Below, piece after piece: positions 1-9,387 of a stretch of 52,752 bases of DNA. The stretch comes from Aquimarina macrocephali JAMB N27 (GTDB taxonomy: Bacteria > Bacteroidota > Bacteroidia > Flavobacteriales > Flavobacteriaceae). Where the stretch lies: NCBI RefSeq assembly GCF_000520995.1, contig NZ_JACA01000058.1:1-52752 (forward strand), given 5' to 3'. A model generated the notes under the pieces. The model was not told the DNA's origin and did no database searches. It was given only the letters and a program-made list of their open reading frames with translations. Numbering within the stretch: the first letter of the stretch is position 1; each line of letters opens with the position of its first letter. The translations under genes and the position numbers were made by a program.

Positions 1-527
1 CAGGTGCTACTGGAGCAACTGGTGCACAAGGGCCTACTGGAGCACAAGGTGATCCTGCAACAGATGATCAAACACTTTCTACCGATGGAACCCCAGGTAA
101 TATCTCTATAAGCGGTGGAAATACAATTAATCTAAGTGTAGTAAGTACAGATGCTAATAATGAAATCACAGCAGGAACTGATGGTGGCGCATTCTTTATC
201 AGCCCAGTAAAAGCGATGGGGAAAGTCGCAGGTAATGGTACCGCTGCTAAAATATTGAATGCAACTGTTTCTAGGATAAATGAAGGTGATTATCAAATAA
301 CATTTACAAGTCCAATGCCAGATGATGACTATATCATTCAATTAGCAATTGTGGATTGTGGAGGTGATTGCCCAGGTAATACCGGAGCAAACTATGATGA
401 TCCTGGTATCACATATTATAGTCAAACTACAGCTGGATTTAGAGTTAATATTGGAGACAGCGATAATGGAACTAATCAAAAAGATGATATAGATTTAGAA
501 TTCATGTTTACTGTACTTGATTTTTAA
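1..527 (+). CDS. Collagen-like surface protein, 3' end (partial)
   Basis: This is the 3' end of a gene that begins before the window; the frame is open from base 3 with no stop. It starts with collagen-like Gly-X-Y triplets (GAT, GAQ, GPT, GAQ) and continues into a C-terminal domain of about 130 residues beginning near VVSTDANN. That domain closely matches the C-terminus of the protein at 6767-8212: both contain ITAGTD-GAFF, SPVKAMGKVAGNGTA and DDYIIQL, and both end in DF. The shared tail suggests one family of exported surface proteins with variable middles. No T9SS sorting domain is visible. The function is unknown; a structural or adhesive role is inference from the collagen-like repeat and neighbouring exported proteins. 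Confidence 0.85.
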   Translation, partial: GATGATGAQGPTGAQGDPATDDQTLSTDGTPGNISISGGNTINLSVVSTDANNEITAGTDGGAFFISPVKAMGKVAGNGTAAKILNATVSRINEGDYQITFTSPMPDDDYIIQLAIVDCGGDCPGNTGANYDDPGITYYSQTTAGFRVNIGDSDNGTNQKDDIDLEFMFTVLDF

Positions 528-609
528 CTTAATTACTTTACTCATCTTTTAAGGAACTAGATTAGATATCTAAAAAATTAAGGTAAGGAAAAGCGTAATA
601 CTATTAAAA

Positions 610-1263
610 ATGAAAAAAACACTACCCCTCATATCTTTATCATTTATCCTATCTGTTGGCATGTATGCTCAGATTGGCACAGGTGACGCAAATGCATTAA
701 TGGGATTACCTGCCGCTACTGATTTAGCTGAAATAAATGCTATTATTGGTCCTACAATTGGTTCTATAGTTTTTAATTTAGATGATCAGGAAATTTATCG
801 ATTTACTAGCACAGGGTGGCAAAGAAGTACCGATGATCAATTAGATTCTGAAGTAAACCTAGCAACTCCTATTGATGTTGATGAAAGTGGTGAAACTACT
901 CCAACTCTTGAAACTAATGTACAACAAGTAATACAAGCTATTGCCCCCATTACATCAGGAGCTGCAAGAGTATTTTACCCACCATCAATTGAAGTTCCTG
1001 TAGCAACGAATGGTACATTTACATTAAATCTTTATACCCAATATACTGCTCAGTTTTCTTCTCCTACTGCAACTAGTCCTTCAGCACCAGATATACCTGT
1101 ATATGCTGCAAACGAATTACATTACTATGTAACTTTTGCTGACCCAACAGTTTTTAACACTGGTACTATGAGTATAGATGCAAATGGAGTTTTAACTTAT
1201 ACTGTTATTGGTCAGCCGGCAGATTATAATTCATTGATCAATGTAGTATTTGTTGTTAAATAA
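610..1263 (+). CDS. Exported hypothetical protein with surface-family N-terminus
   Basis: This is a 217-residue protein with a clear signal peptide (lysines, hydrophobic core, cleavage after MYAQ near residue 21). The mature N-terminus contains ALMGLPAATDLAEINAIIG and then GSIVFNLDDQEIYRF and W. This matches the N-terminus of the protein at 6767-8212 (VMGLPTATTNVEMN, GSILYNLEESKIFVF, NW), so the two are related at that end. The rest is rich in Thr, Pro and Val and looks like a beta-sandwich, but I do not recognise a named domain. It lies 82 bases after the partial collagen-like gene and 21 bases before the next, so co-transcription is likely. No sorting domain is visible. Confidence 0.8.
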   Translation: MKKTLPLISLSFILSVGMYAQIGTGDANALMGLPAATDLAEINAIIGPTIGSIVFNLDDQEIYRFTSTGWQRSTDDQLDSEVNLATPIDVDESGETTPTLETNVQQVIQAIAPITSGAARVFYPPSIEVPVATNGTFTLNLYTQYTAQFSSPTATSPSAPDIPVYAANELHYYVTFADPTVFNTGTMSIDANGVLTYTVIGQPADYNSLINVVFVVK

Positions 1264-1284
1264 ATCAACATAATCAAAGCCTTA

Positions 1285-4200
1285 ATGAAAAAACATCTAC
1301 ATATCAGATTACTTATCATACTTTGTATGTTAGTATTTGGTAATTTTATTTCTTACTCTCAAGCACTGATAGAAATTGAAGTTAATTGGGTAGCATGGTC
1401 ATCTGAAAACAGAGTTACTTTTAGAGACCCTTCAAATACTACAATAGCTCCTACAATCTGTAATCCTGGTGATTGTTTTACAGGTTTTTCAAATACCGCT
1501 TATAACAATATTGGTACTCCGCAAGCTTATGCCAGTGTTCCATATGGAACTGGGTATACATTACTATTAGAAGATACTTTTGGTGATGGTTGGAATGGAT
1601 TTGGTAGTTATGTACGAGTCTATCAAGATGGAGTTTTAATTCTAGAGTCGTTTCCAAATTTTTTCACAAATACAACGCTTACATTTAATGTCGTTCAACC
1701 ACCAGCAGAACTAAGTATTACTGATATTTTTGTTAATGAAAATGCAGGAACAGCAACTTTTCAAGTTACGCAAATCGGGGCAACTACTGGTCCTTTTTCT
1801 GTAGATTATACTACCACTGATAATACTGCAATTGCAGGGTTGGATTATACCACTACTTCATCTACCCTTAATTTCTCTGGTACTACAGGAGAAATTATTA
1901 ATGTGGTTGTTCCTATTATAGATAATTCTTACGCTGAAGTTAACGAAACTTTTAATTTGATACTCTCTAACCCCAGTGACCCAACTGTTATTTTAGATAA
2001 TGCCATAGCAACTATCATTGACGATCCTGGTGATACTCCCATACAGGCAAATGTACCACTAACACTTTTTGATGAGTTTAATGGGTATTATGATTATGCC
2101 GTTACCGGAGATTCGTTTAGAAACAGTACTGTTAATGAATGTAGTATTATTGGTGCTACCACCGGAACAACATTAACTACTACTATACCGGTTGGTGCTA
2201 CAATTGAAAAAGCATATCTTTTCTGGGCACATTCTTCGGCTTCGCCAGATGAATCGGTAACTTTTGAAGGACAAACTGTGAATGCAGATATTATTAGAAG
2301 TTCCACTTTTGGAGGTGCAAGTCTATATGGAATGACTAGTGATGTCACCACATTAATACAAGGTATACCTAATCTTTCTACAAATACATTTGATTTTTCT
2401 AATCTTACTATTGATAATGGTGAACCTTATTGTTCTAGTACAGTTGTGCTAGGAGGTTGGAGTTTAATGATATTTTATACTGCTCCTGCCCTACCCGCCG
2501 TAAGTATTAATCTATATAATGGTTTTGATGGTCAGCAAAATAATAGTAACAGTTATAATCTAACTGGTTTTTTTGCCATAGGAGCGTCGGGTTCTAAAAC
2601 TACTATACTTTCCTGGGAAGGTGATCAGGGATTAGCAAATAATGAATCTCTTACTGTAACTACAGGTTCAGGAACATTTAATCTGTCTGGGGATGGAGGG
2701 CAAACAGGAGGAAACCCATTTAACTCTACAGTATATGACAACACTGTTGGCCCGGTTGTTAATAGAACTACTCTAGGTCTAGATTTAGATACCTATGATA
2801 TTTCTGCTTTTATAGGTCCTGGTGAATCTACTGTAACTACAAATGTAGGTGTGGGTCAGGATTTTGTGATCTCTAATGCAGTATTACTTAAAGTCCCAAG
2901 TAATCTTATTATAGGTACTGTTTTTGAAGATGTAAATTATGGTGGTGGAAACGGTAGGAATCAGGCAACTTCATCAGGAGTGCCAATAGTGGGAGCTACT
3001 GTAGAGCTCTATGATAACACTGGAACATTTATTGAATCTACCACTACTGATACCAATGGACAATATTCTATTGGAGGTATGCAAAATGGCACGTATAGTG
3101 TGAGAGTGGTTAACAGTACTGTTAGATCTACCAGAGGTGGTGGAGCTGCTTGTACTACATGTTATCCTATCCAAACATACAGAAGAAATTATGCAGCAAC
3201 TGTCTTTACAGATGTTACTACAGAAATAGGAGGCGCCTTGCCATCACAACAGGATGTGGCTGCAAGTACTTTTACTGGTGCCCAAAGTATATCTTCAATA
3301 ACCATACTAAGTGAAGGAGTTGTTGGTATGGATTTTGGTTTTAACTTTAATACAATAGTAAATACTAATGAAAGTGGTCAAGGGTCATTGGAACAGTTTA
3401 TTGTAAATTCTAATAATTTGGATGAAACAGGATTAGACATTGAAGCTAATAGTATATTTAATCCAGCTTCTGGAGAAGATACTTCAGTTTTTATGATTCC
3501 TCCTACTGGTGACTCTTTAGGTCGGACTGCTGATGCAAATTTTGCTAATGGGTATTTCGATATTACCATTAGCAATGGCAGTAACCTTACAACCATTACA
3601 GATACCAATACAAATATAGACGGTAGAACGCAAACGGCATATTCTAATACCAATACCGGTACTATTGGAAGTGGAGGAAGTACCGTAGGAGTATCAGGAA
3701 ATACATTACCTAATTATGATCTTCCTGAAATTCAAGTACACAGAAACAATGGAGATGTGCTTCGTGTACAAGGAAATAATACAGTTATAAGAGGTCTTTC
3801 AATTTATGCGGGAAGTAATTCTGGAATTATATTAGAATCAGGCTCTTCTATAATAGATGGAAATCTTATTGGAGTAAATGCAGACGGTCTATCGTCTGGA
3901 AACATTGATTATGGAATTGAAATAACAGGAGGAATTTCAACTATCTCCAATAACTATATTGCTTCAAATACAGATACAGGACTTTTTGTTAACGGAGGAA
4001 CTTCAACCACAATACAATACAATGATATTGAAGCTAATGGTACTAATGGATGTGCTGATGGTATTGCTCTGGTAAGTGGTTCTGGAGTTACAATTCAATA
4101 TAACTTGATCAATAATACCGCTGCAATTGGAATAGAAGGATGGAATTACCCTGGTGGTGTACTAATAAATGAAAATACAATCACTAACTCAGGTCAAAAT

Positions 4201-4917
4201 GGAGGAATATGCTCGGGATCTACAGAAAACAGTGGTGTACGCTTGTATGGAAATAACTCTTCAATTACATCAAATATTATTGCAAATAATGGAGGTGCGG
4301 GTATAGTAATTACAGGAGGTAATACTTCTGGAAATTTAATTTCTCAAAACTCTATATACAATAATGGTACGTCTAGCCCTGCTTTGGGTATTGACATAGA
4401 TCAAGCAACTACTGGTAACCCTGTAGGTGATGGTATAACCATAAATGACACTAATGATAGTGATACCGGACCTAATGGGAGTCTTAATTTCCCTACATTT
4501 GAATCTATCGTAATTACAGGAAATAGACTAAGAGTAAGTGGTTGGAGCAGACCAGGTGCTACATTAGAGTTTTTTGTTACTGATATTTCTCAGGGAACAG
4601 CAACTACTGGTGATAATCAATTAGGACTAACCCAAGATTATGGTGAGGGTCAAATATATTTAGGTTCTGCGATAGAAGGGAGTGGTTCGGATCAGGCTTC
4701 TGGGACTTCATCATACTCGGATCCTGATGGAAATGCAGACACTACGAATCGTTTCTCTTTTCAACTTGTATTAGCAACAACTTATCCCGCTGGAACATTA
4801 ATAACAGCTACAGCAACATTATCTAATAGTACATCTGAGTTTTCTAATACCTTCCCCATAGGAGCCAAGACTGTGATAACCAATAGGAGAATTACATATA
4901 GAGTAAAACCAAATTAG
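1285..4917 (+). CDS. Large exported Calx-beta / SdrD-B-like / beta-helix protein
   Basis: This is a 1210-residue secreted protein with a signal peptide ending near residue 26 (FISYSQA). Visible parts in order: an N-terminal domain with the acidic motif EDTFGDGWNG (about 30-135), a Calx-beta domain (about 138-250; VNENAGTATFQV, then ATIIDD), a beta-rich segment (255-535), an SdrD B-like carboxypeptidase-regulatory fold (about 540-640; GTVFEDVNYGG, then VPIVGATVELYDNTG), and a right-handed parallel beta-helix (about 690-1080) with repeated N/G-rich turns. Calx-beta and SdrD-type domains usually bind calcium. It ends in RRITYRVKPN and lacks a recognisable T9SS type A or B sorting domain, which is odd for so large a flavobacterial surface protein. 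An adhesin role is likely but inferred. Confidence 0.82.
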   Translation: MKKHLHIRLLIILCMLVFGNFISYSQALIEIEVNWVAWSSENRVTFRDPSNTTIAPTICNPGDCFTGFSNTAYNNIGTPQAYASVPYGTGYTLLLEDTFGDGWNGFGSYVRVYQDGVLILESFPNFFTNTTLTFNVVQPPAELSITDIFVNENAGTATFQVTQIGATTGPFSVDYTTTDNTAIAGLDYTTTSSTLNFSGTTGEIINVVVPIIDNSYAEVNETFNLILSNPSDPTVILDNAIATIIDDPGDTPIQANVPLTLFDEFNGYYDYAVTGDSFRNSTVNECSIIGATTGTTLTTTIPVGATIEKAYLFWAHSSASPDESVTFEGQTVNADIIRSSTFGGASLYGMTSDVTTLIQGIPNLSTNTFDFSNLTIDNGEPYCSSTVVLGGWSLMIFYTAPALPAVSINLYNGFDGQQNNSNSYNLTGFFAIGASGSKTTILSWEGDQGLANNESLTVTTGSGTFNLSGDGGQTGGNPFNSTVYDNTVGPVVNRTTLGLDLDTYDISAFIGPGESTVTTNVGVGQDFVISNAVLLKVPSNLIIGTVFEDVNYGGGNGRNQATSSGVPIVGATVELYDNTGTFIESTTTDTNGQYSIGGMQNGTYSVRVVNSTVRSTRGGGAACTTCYPIQTYRRNYAATVFTDVTTEIGGALPSQQDVAASTFTGAQSISSITILSEGVVGMDFGFNFNTIVNTNESGQGSLEQFIVNSNNLDETGLDIEANSIFNPASGEDTSVFMIPPTGDSLGRTADANFANGYFDITISNGSNLTTITDTNTNIDGRTQTAYSNTNTGTIGSGGSTVGVSGNTLPNYDLPEIQVHRNNGDVLRVQGNNTVIRGLSIYAGSNSGIILESGSSIIDGNLIGVNADGLSSGNIDYGIEITGGISTISNNYIASNTDTGLFVNGGTSTTIQYNDIEANGTNGCADGIALVSGSGVTIQYNLINNTAAIGIEGWNYPGGVLINENTITNSGQNGGICSGSTENSGVRLYGNNSSITSNIIANNGGAGIVITGGNTSGNLISQNSIYNNGTSSPALGIDIDQATTGNPVGDGITINDTNDSDTGPNGSLNFPTFESIVITGNRLRVSGWSRPGATLEFFVTDISQGTATTGDNQLGLTQDYGEGQIYLGSAIEGSGSDQASGTSSYSDPDGNADTTNRFSFQLVLATTYPAGTLITATATLSNSTSEFSNTFPIGAKTVITNRRITYRVKPN

Positions 4918-5440
4918 TAATTTATAAAAAAATAAAATATTTAAAATTAGGTTAGGTGTATTTACCCCTGTATTTGATTTACTTTAATACTTAATCCTAA
5001 TGATTGTTAAACACATATTTATCAAATCTTTATGAACCAAACACCACTTTTACTTTTTAATGATCAAATACTGATCTTTAAAGTAATACCTTAAGTACCC
5101 CAAGAAAAAAATCAAACTTATTATCAACCATTTAAGCAAAATATCAAAGAATTATAATAAATAATACATAATTCAAATTGAATCATTGATTTTTACAATA
5201 ATTCAGTAAAATTTCTATATCAATCTATTTATTTTCTTATGTTTGCTTTGTCAAAATGTTTATTTTTTACGAATATGTAACTTTTCAACAAAACCATACC
5301 TTTAATCGAACTAAAAATGCATTTCACCGATAAATAATTGCATTTTATCGTGAAAAAGTGGTGTACTTTGCTAAAAAAGAATATATTTGCCATAACATAT
5401 TTACTGTTAAACCGTAAAACAGTGTTACCCCAATATAACT
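4918..5440. promoter_or_regulatory. 523-bp AT-rich intergenic region with promoter motif
   Basis: No open frame or RNA gene is recognisable in this AT-rich gap. A Bacteroidota -7 hexamer-like motif TATATTTG is seen at 5382-5389, about 50 bases before the ATG at 5441. A convincing TTG at the usual -33 spacing is not seen, so the promoter call is tentative. The length of the gap suggests that regulatory input or a remnant could sit here, but nothing else can be supported. Confidence 0.35.
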
Positions 5441-6586
5441 ATGGATAGAATAATTTTTATTGTCGTATGCTTTCTGGCCCAAGTTACTATAGCTCAACAA
5501 GCTTTTCATAACTATGGGAATATTCAAATTCACGATCAAGGTGAAGTTGGTTTCCACACTGATTTAATTAATGATGGTACATTCGACCAAAATTTAGGTC
5601 TTGCAGGGTTTTATAATCCTACAGGTAGCCTTAATGTAACAGGTGATAATCGTCCCGTATTTCATAATATGGAAATTGATGTTGTAGACGATTTGCTGCT
5701 GGATGTTGCTGTTGGTGTAACAAACTTTCAGGAATTTATAACCGGACGAGTACAAACTCCCAGAGATAGACGTAATGTTTCTTTAGATTATATAAATGAT
5801 GCTCCATATCTGGGTGCAAATGATGATCGATATGTAGATGGATATTCTTCTATTACCGGAGTATTAGATTTTACTTTCCCTATTGGAGATGATTTTAGAT
5901 TACGCCCTATGCGTATCGACACTCAGGCAGCTGTAAATACAGCGAGAGGCGCATATTTCTTTGAAGACCCAAATACTCCTAATTTTTTCTCTACCAGTTT
6001 TAATACTGATAATTTTAGTAATGTATTATTTGGTGTGAGTTCTTTTGAATTTTGGGACCTTGATGGAGATGTAGAAACTAGAGTAACTCTTACCTGGGAT
6101 GACAATAGTAATATACCAACTCTTGTTGATGAGTTAGAAGATCTTAGAGTTGTAGGATGGGATAGAAATTTACAACAATGGGTAAGTTTAGGAAACTTTG
6201 TCGCTTCTGGGGATTTAAATAGTGGAGAAATCACTTCAGAACTAATGATTCCTGATAATTACGTTATTCTTACATTTGGTTCTTCAGATATCATATTAGA
6301 CGGTGATCTGGAAATATTTACAGCAGTTTCTCCGAATGGTGATGGAGTTAATGATACTTTTATCATTCAGGGTATTGAGCAATTTTCAAACAACGAACTA
6401 ACAATTTTTAATAGATGGGGAGTTGAAGTATACCGTAAAAAAGGATATGACAATTCATGGGGAGGTTACTCTGAAGGTAGAGCTACAATTGCTAAAGATG
6501 AACAATTACCAGTTGGTACATATTATTATATATTAAAAATTGAAGGTCAAAAAGATCGTTCAGGGTATCTGTATATTAATGTGTAA
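5441..6586 (+). CDS. T9SS type B cargo (gliding motility-associated C-terminal domain)
   Basis: This is a 381-residue exported protein with a signal peptide ending near residue 19 (FLAQVTIAQQ). The middle is beta-rich with no recognised catalytic motif. The last about 90 residues form the CHU_C or gliding motility-associated C-terminal domain: SPNGDGVNDTFII (about residues 297-309), NNELTIFNRWGVEVYRKKGYDNSWGG, then LPVGTYYYILK and a final YLYINV. This domain directs export by the type IX secretion system and surface retention. The ATG at 5441 is chosen because the signal peptide begins there. It stands alone after a long gap. The passenger's function is unknown. Confidence 0.88.
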   Translation: MDRIIFIVVCFLAQVTIAQQAFHNYGNIQIHDQGEVGFHTDLINDGTFDQNLGLAGFYNPTGSLNVTGDNRPVFHNMEIDVVDDLLLDVAVGVTNFQEFITGRVQTPRDRRNVSLDYINDAPYLGANDDRYVDGYSSITGVLDFTFPIGDDFRLRPMRIDTQAAVNTARGAYFFEDPNTPNFFSTSFNTDNFSNVLFGVSSFEFWDLDGDVETRVTLTWDDNSNIPTLVDELEDLRVVGWDRNLQQWVSLGNFVASGDLNSGEITSELMIPDNYVILTFGSSDIILDGDLEIFTAVSPNGDGVNDTFIIQGIEQFSNNELTIFNRWGVEVYRKKGYDNSWGGYSEGRATIAKDEQLPVGTYYYILKIEGQKDRSGYLYINV

Positions 6587-6766
6587 GATTACATTTCGCC
6601 CAAAAACTATAATTTTGACTCACTAATACAGTATTATTTCCATCAAATAAAAAAGTCATATTCCAAAAAAATATAAATTCACGATACTTATAAAATAATA
6701 AATAGTTAACTTCAGATTACGCAAAGTCATTTTTTAGGGACATTACTAATTTTAAATTAGTATTAA

Positions 6767-8212
6767 ATGAAGAAAACATTACTTATTATCCTGCTAATTC
6801 TACCTGGAATTATTTTTTCTCAGATCGATGAGTTTTCTGTTATGGGACTTCCGACCGCTACTACAAATGTAGAGATGAATGGCGTAACTGCTGCCGCTAC
6901 AGGATCAATTCTATACAATCTGGAAGAAAGTAAAATATTTGTTTTTGATGGCACAAATTGGGTAGCTACTACTAATGATAATTGGTTGATAGATGGCAAT
7001 ACAGGCTTGCCCACCACATCCTTTTTAGGTCACATCGATGATGTGAAAATGGAAATTCGATCCAACAACTTACCATTATTACAATTTGGAAGAAGACAAA
7101 CCTTAGGACTAACACAAGCCTTTCCTGATTACACAGATAATGATCAACCCATGGTACATATTAATGGAGACGGTACTACATCTGCGCTTCAGTTTGCGGC
7201 TGCAGGTGCGTCTTTTTATAAACCAATGTTCTTTACAACAACAAATGGAAGTTTTCGCCTAAAAGGAAGTACTGGAGGAACAGATCTGTTTGAAATCGGT
7301 TCTGCCGGGCCTGCAAATGATGGGAAATTAGAATTTATCATTGGTGATGATGGTAATGAATCTATTGTATTTAAACGATACGATTATAGACGTGGTCAGT
7401 TTCATCGAGAGTTTTTTAGAGTACAAGGAAGTAACAATACTGCTGATGCCGCCACTAGATTTGGTATTAACCTAAACCCACAAGAAGTTGCTGTAGACAC
7501 TGGCTATGATGATCCGTCCACCGGATTTAATGTTGCAAACTCTACTTTACAGCTCGAAGGATCCTTTTCTACTTCGATAACCAGTACTATCGGAAATCTA
7601 ACATTAACCGAAAATCATCATACTATTCATATCACGGGAGCACATAACATAACGCTACCTAATGCCAATACTTGTGAGGGTAGGATTTACATTCTGAAAA
7701 ATAGTACCAATGCAAACAGAACTATTAGCACGTATCGTGATCTTACCAATTCAAACCAGACTACTATCGGAAGTGAATCTGTATTATGGATAAAAAGTGA
7801 TGGCACCAATTGGCAACAAATAAATAATTTTACAGGACCCAGTGCAGGAGTAATTGTAAGCACAGACACTAATAATGATATTACAGCAGGTACTGATAGC
7901 GGAGCTTTTTTCGATAGTCCTGTAAAGGCAATGGGTAAAGTAGCAGGAAATGGAACAGCCTTAAGAATACAAGGAGCTACAGTAGTGAGAAACGGTATTG
8001 GTAACTATACGGTGACACTTAGTAGTGCAAGGAGTAGTGATGACTATATTATTCAATTAACGGTAAACGATCCAAGTAATTATCAATCTTCTATTCAGGT
8101 TACTGCTCAAACGACATCAACATTTACTGTACAAATTTATGTTAGACTTAATTTCGATACCACTCTTTATATAGACGATGCAGATTGGTATTTTACAATA
8201 AATGATTTTTAA
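6767..8212 (+). CDS. Exported surface protein sharing termini with neighbouring family
   Basis: This is a 481-residue protein with a signal peptide ending at FSQ (about residue 19). The N-terminal about 60 residues match the protein at 610-1263, and the C-terminal about 120 residues match the partial collagen-like protein at the left edge (STDTNNDITAGTDSGAFF, SPVKAMGKVAGNGTA, DDYIIQL, final NDF). Between them is a region (about 85-260) with FFTTTNGSFRLKG and a segment (about 275-350) with LTENHHTIHITGAHNITLPNA, then GRIYILKNST, N-R-TI and WIKSDGTNWQQI. The latter resembles beta-helical tail-fibre-like segments seen in exported Bacteroidota proteins. No T9SS sorting domain is visible. The family seems modular, with conserved ends and interchangeable middles. 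Function is unknown. Confidence 0.82.
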   Translation: MKKTLLIILLILPGIIFSQIDEFSVMGLPTATTNVEMNGVTAAATGSILYNLEESKIFVFDGTNWVATTNDNWLIDGNTGLPTTSFLGHIDDVKMEIRSNNLPLLQFGRRQTLGLTQAFPDYTDNDQPMVHINGDGTTSALQFAAAGASFYKPMFFTTTNGSFRLKGSTGGTDLFEIGSAGPANDGKLEFIIGDDGNESIVFKRYDYRRGQFHREFFRVQGSNNTADAATRFGINLNPQEVAVDTGYDDPSTGFNVANSTLQLEGSFSTSITSTIGNLTLTENHHTIHITGAHNITLPNANTCEGRIYILKNSTNANRTISTYRDLTNSNQTTIGSESVLWIKSDGTNWQQINNFTGPSAGVIVSTDTNNDITAGTDSGAFFDSPVKAMGKVAGNGTALRIQGATVVRNGIGNYTVTLSSARSSDDYIIQLTVNDPSNYQSSIQVTAQTTSTFTVQIYVRLNFDTTLYIDDADWYFTINDF

Positions 8213-8218
8213 AAAAAT

Positions 8219-8644
8219 CTATAATTTCTTCACAAAATGATGTGCCCATATTTCATATCCTTCATTAAGGTAGAATTTATGTGAAAGATAATTCACTACA
8301 TAACTATTTAGTTCTGAGGCTTCACATCCCCTACTCTTTGCATATTCATAAATCCAATTAAATACTTTCTTCCCTATTCCTTTACTTCTGTTCTGCTCAT
8401 CAATATATACATGATCGGGCTCACATGACCTTCCAACATAATGACGTGTCATAAACCATAACCCAAAAAAGCCAATTAATTTTTTATCTGAATACACTCC
8501 CCAGCATTCATAATTCTGTTCAAACATCTCACTAAACCTTTGCGTTAAAACAACATCAGAAAATTGATTATTCATCAATTTCTGAAGTAATGGTAAAACG
8601 ATATCAAAGTCCTCCTTTAAAATTTTGTGAAATGCTAAATCCAT
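8219..8644 (-). CDS. GNAT family N-acetyltransferase
   Basis: This is a 141-residue protein with the Gcn5-related acetyltransferase pattern. A beta-strand reading YSDKKLIGFFGLWFMT is followed by DHVYIDEQNRSKGIGKKVFNWIYEYAK, where Q/N-R-S-K-G-I-G-K is the acetyl-CoA pyrophosphate-binding loop. NSYVVNYLSHKFYLNEGYEIWAHHFVK is the usual C-terminal strand and helix. The substrate cannot be predicted. It converges on the surface-protein gene at 8212 with a 6-base gap and is divergent from the clpP-like gene. Confidence 0.88.
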   Translation of the reverse strand: MDLAFHKILKEDFDIVLPLLQKLMNNQFSDVVLTQRFSEMFEQNYECWGVYSDKKLIGFFGLWFMTRHYVGRSCEPDHVYIDEQNRSKGIGKKVFNWIYEYAKSRGCEASELNSYVVNYLSHKFYLNEGYEIWAHHFVKKL

Positions 8645-8798
8645 ATGATGCTTTTCTGCAAAAATAATTATACATTTATCTCAAAGATGTAAAGAATTCT
8701 TAAAAAATAAAGAATCTGCCAATTATATTGTTTTGTTGGCTATTTATAGCTTCTTTTTAAGTGTTGCAAACGAGTTTAAAAGAACAAAAAACATAAAG

Positions 8799-9347
8799 AT
8801 GAAAGAAAAATCAGGAAAAACACAAGATCTGATCGATAAAAAATTTCTAGAGGAACGTAGTGTATTTCTTTGGGGACAGGTAGATGACAAGTCGGCTAAA
8901 CATGTAATCGACAGACTTATGTATCTGGATATGGTAAGTAACAAAGAAATCAAACTATATATTAATAGTCCTGGAGGATATGTTACTTCAGGATTTGCAA
9001 TGTATGATACGATTAAAAGTTTAAAAAGTCCGGTTTCTACTATTTGCACTGGATTAGCTGCTTCTATGGGGTCAATTCTTCTAAGTGTAGGCGAAAAAGG
9101 CCGAAGATTTATCCAGCCTCATGCAAAAGTGATGATTCATCAACCAAGTGGTGGTGCCAGAGGACAAGCTTCTAACATAGAAATTCAGGCAGCAGAAATT
9201 CTTAAGACCAAAGAACTAAGTGCTCAAATACTTGCTGATAACTGCGGGCAAGATGTTGAGAAAGTATTGAAGGACTTTAATCGTGATTATTGGATGGATG
9301 CTGAAGAATCATTAGAATACGGAATTATAGATGGAATTCTGGAATAA
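8799..9347 (+). CDS. clpP: ATP-dependent Clp protease proteolytic subunit homologue
   Basis: This is a ClpP-fold serine peptidase, 182 residues from the ATG at 8799. An in-frame TTG at 8733 would add 22 poorly conserved residues and is not preferred. The catalytic triad is intact: Ser89 in GLAASMGS, His114 in MIHQPSGG and Asp163 in NRDYW. The Gly-rich NSPGGYVTSG strand (about 56-65) is also conserved. ClpP forms a tetradecameric cytoplasmic chamber fed by ClpX or ClpA/C unfoldases. No clpX or tig lies nearby, unlike the usual tig-clpP-clpX order, so this is probably a second, stand-alone paralogue. The next gene follows closely. Confidence 0.9.
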   Translation: MKEKSGKTQDLIDKKFLEERSVFLWGQVDDKSAKHVIDRLMYLDMVSNKEIKLYINSPGGYVTSGFAMYDTIKSLKSPVSTICTGLAASMGSILLSVGEKGRRFIQPHAKVMIHQPSGGARGQASNIEIQAAEILKTKELSAQILADNCGQDVEKVLKDFNRDYWMDAEESLEYGIIDGILE

Positions 9348-9387
9348 TACATCCAGAAATGATATAAATTGTAATCCGATTATACCT

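Noticed and set aside
3..62. CRISPR or tandem DNA repeat at the left edge
   Set aside because: The repeat GGTGCTACTGGAGC is the coding pattern of Gly-X-Y collagen-like triplets; there are no spacers or cas genes.
2094..3653. Minus-strand frames of 60-100 codons inside the large surface gene (2094-2351, 2974-3174, 3378-3653)
   Set aside because: They lie opposite a long coding frame with clear domains and have no recognisable motifs; they are shadows.
8733..8798. TTG start extending ClpP by 22 residues
   Set aside because: The extra residues are not ClpP-like, and ATG 8799 gives a protein with normal family length and motif positions.
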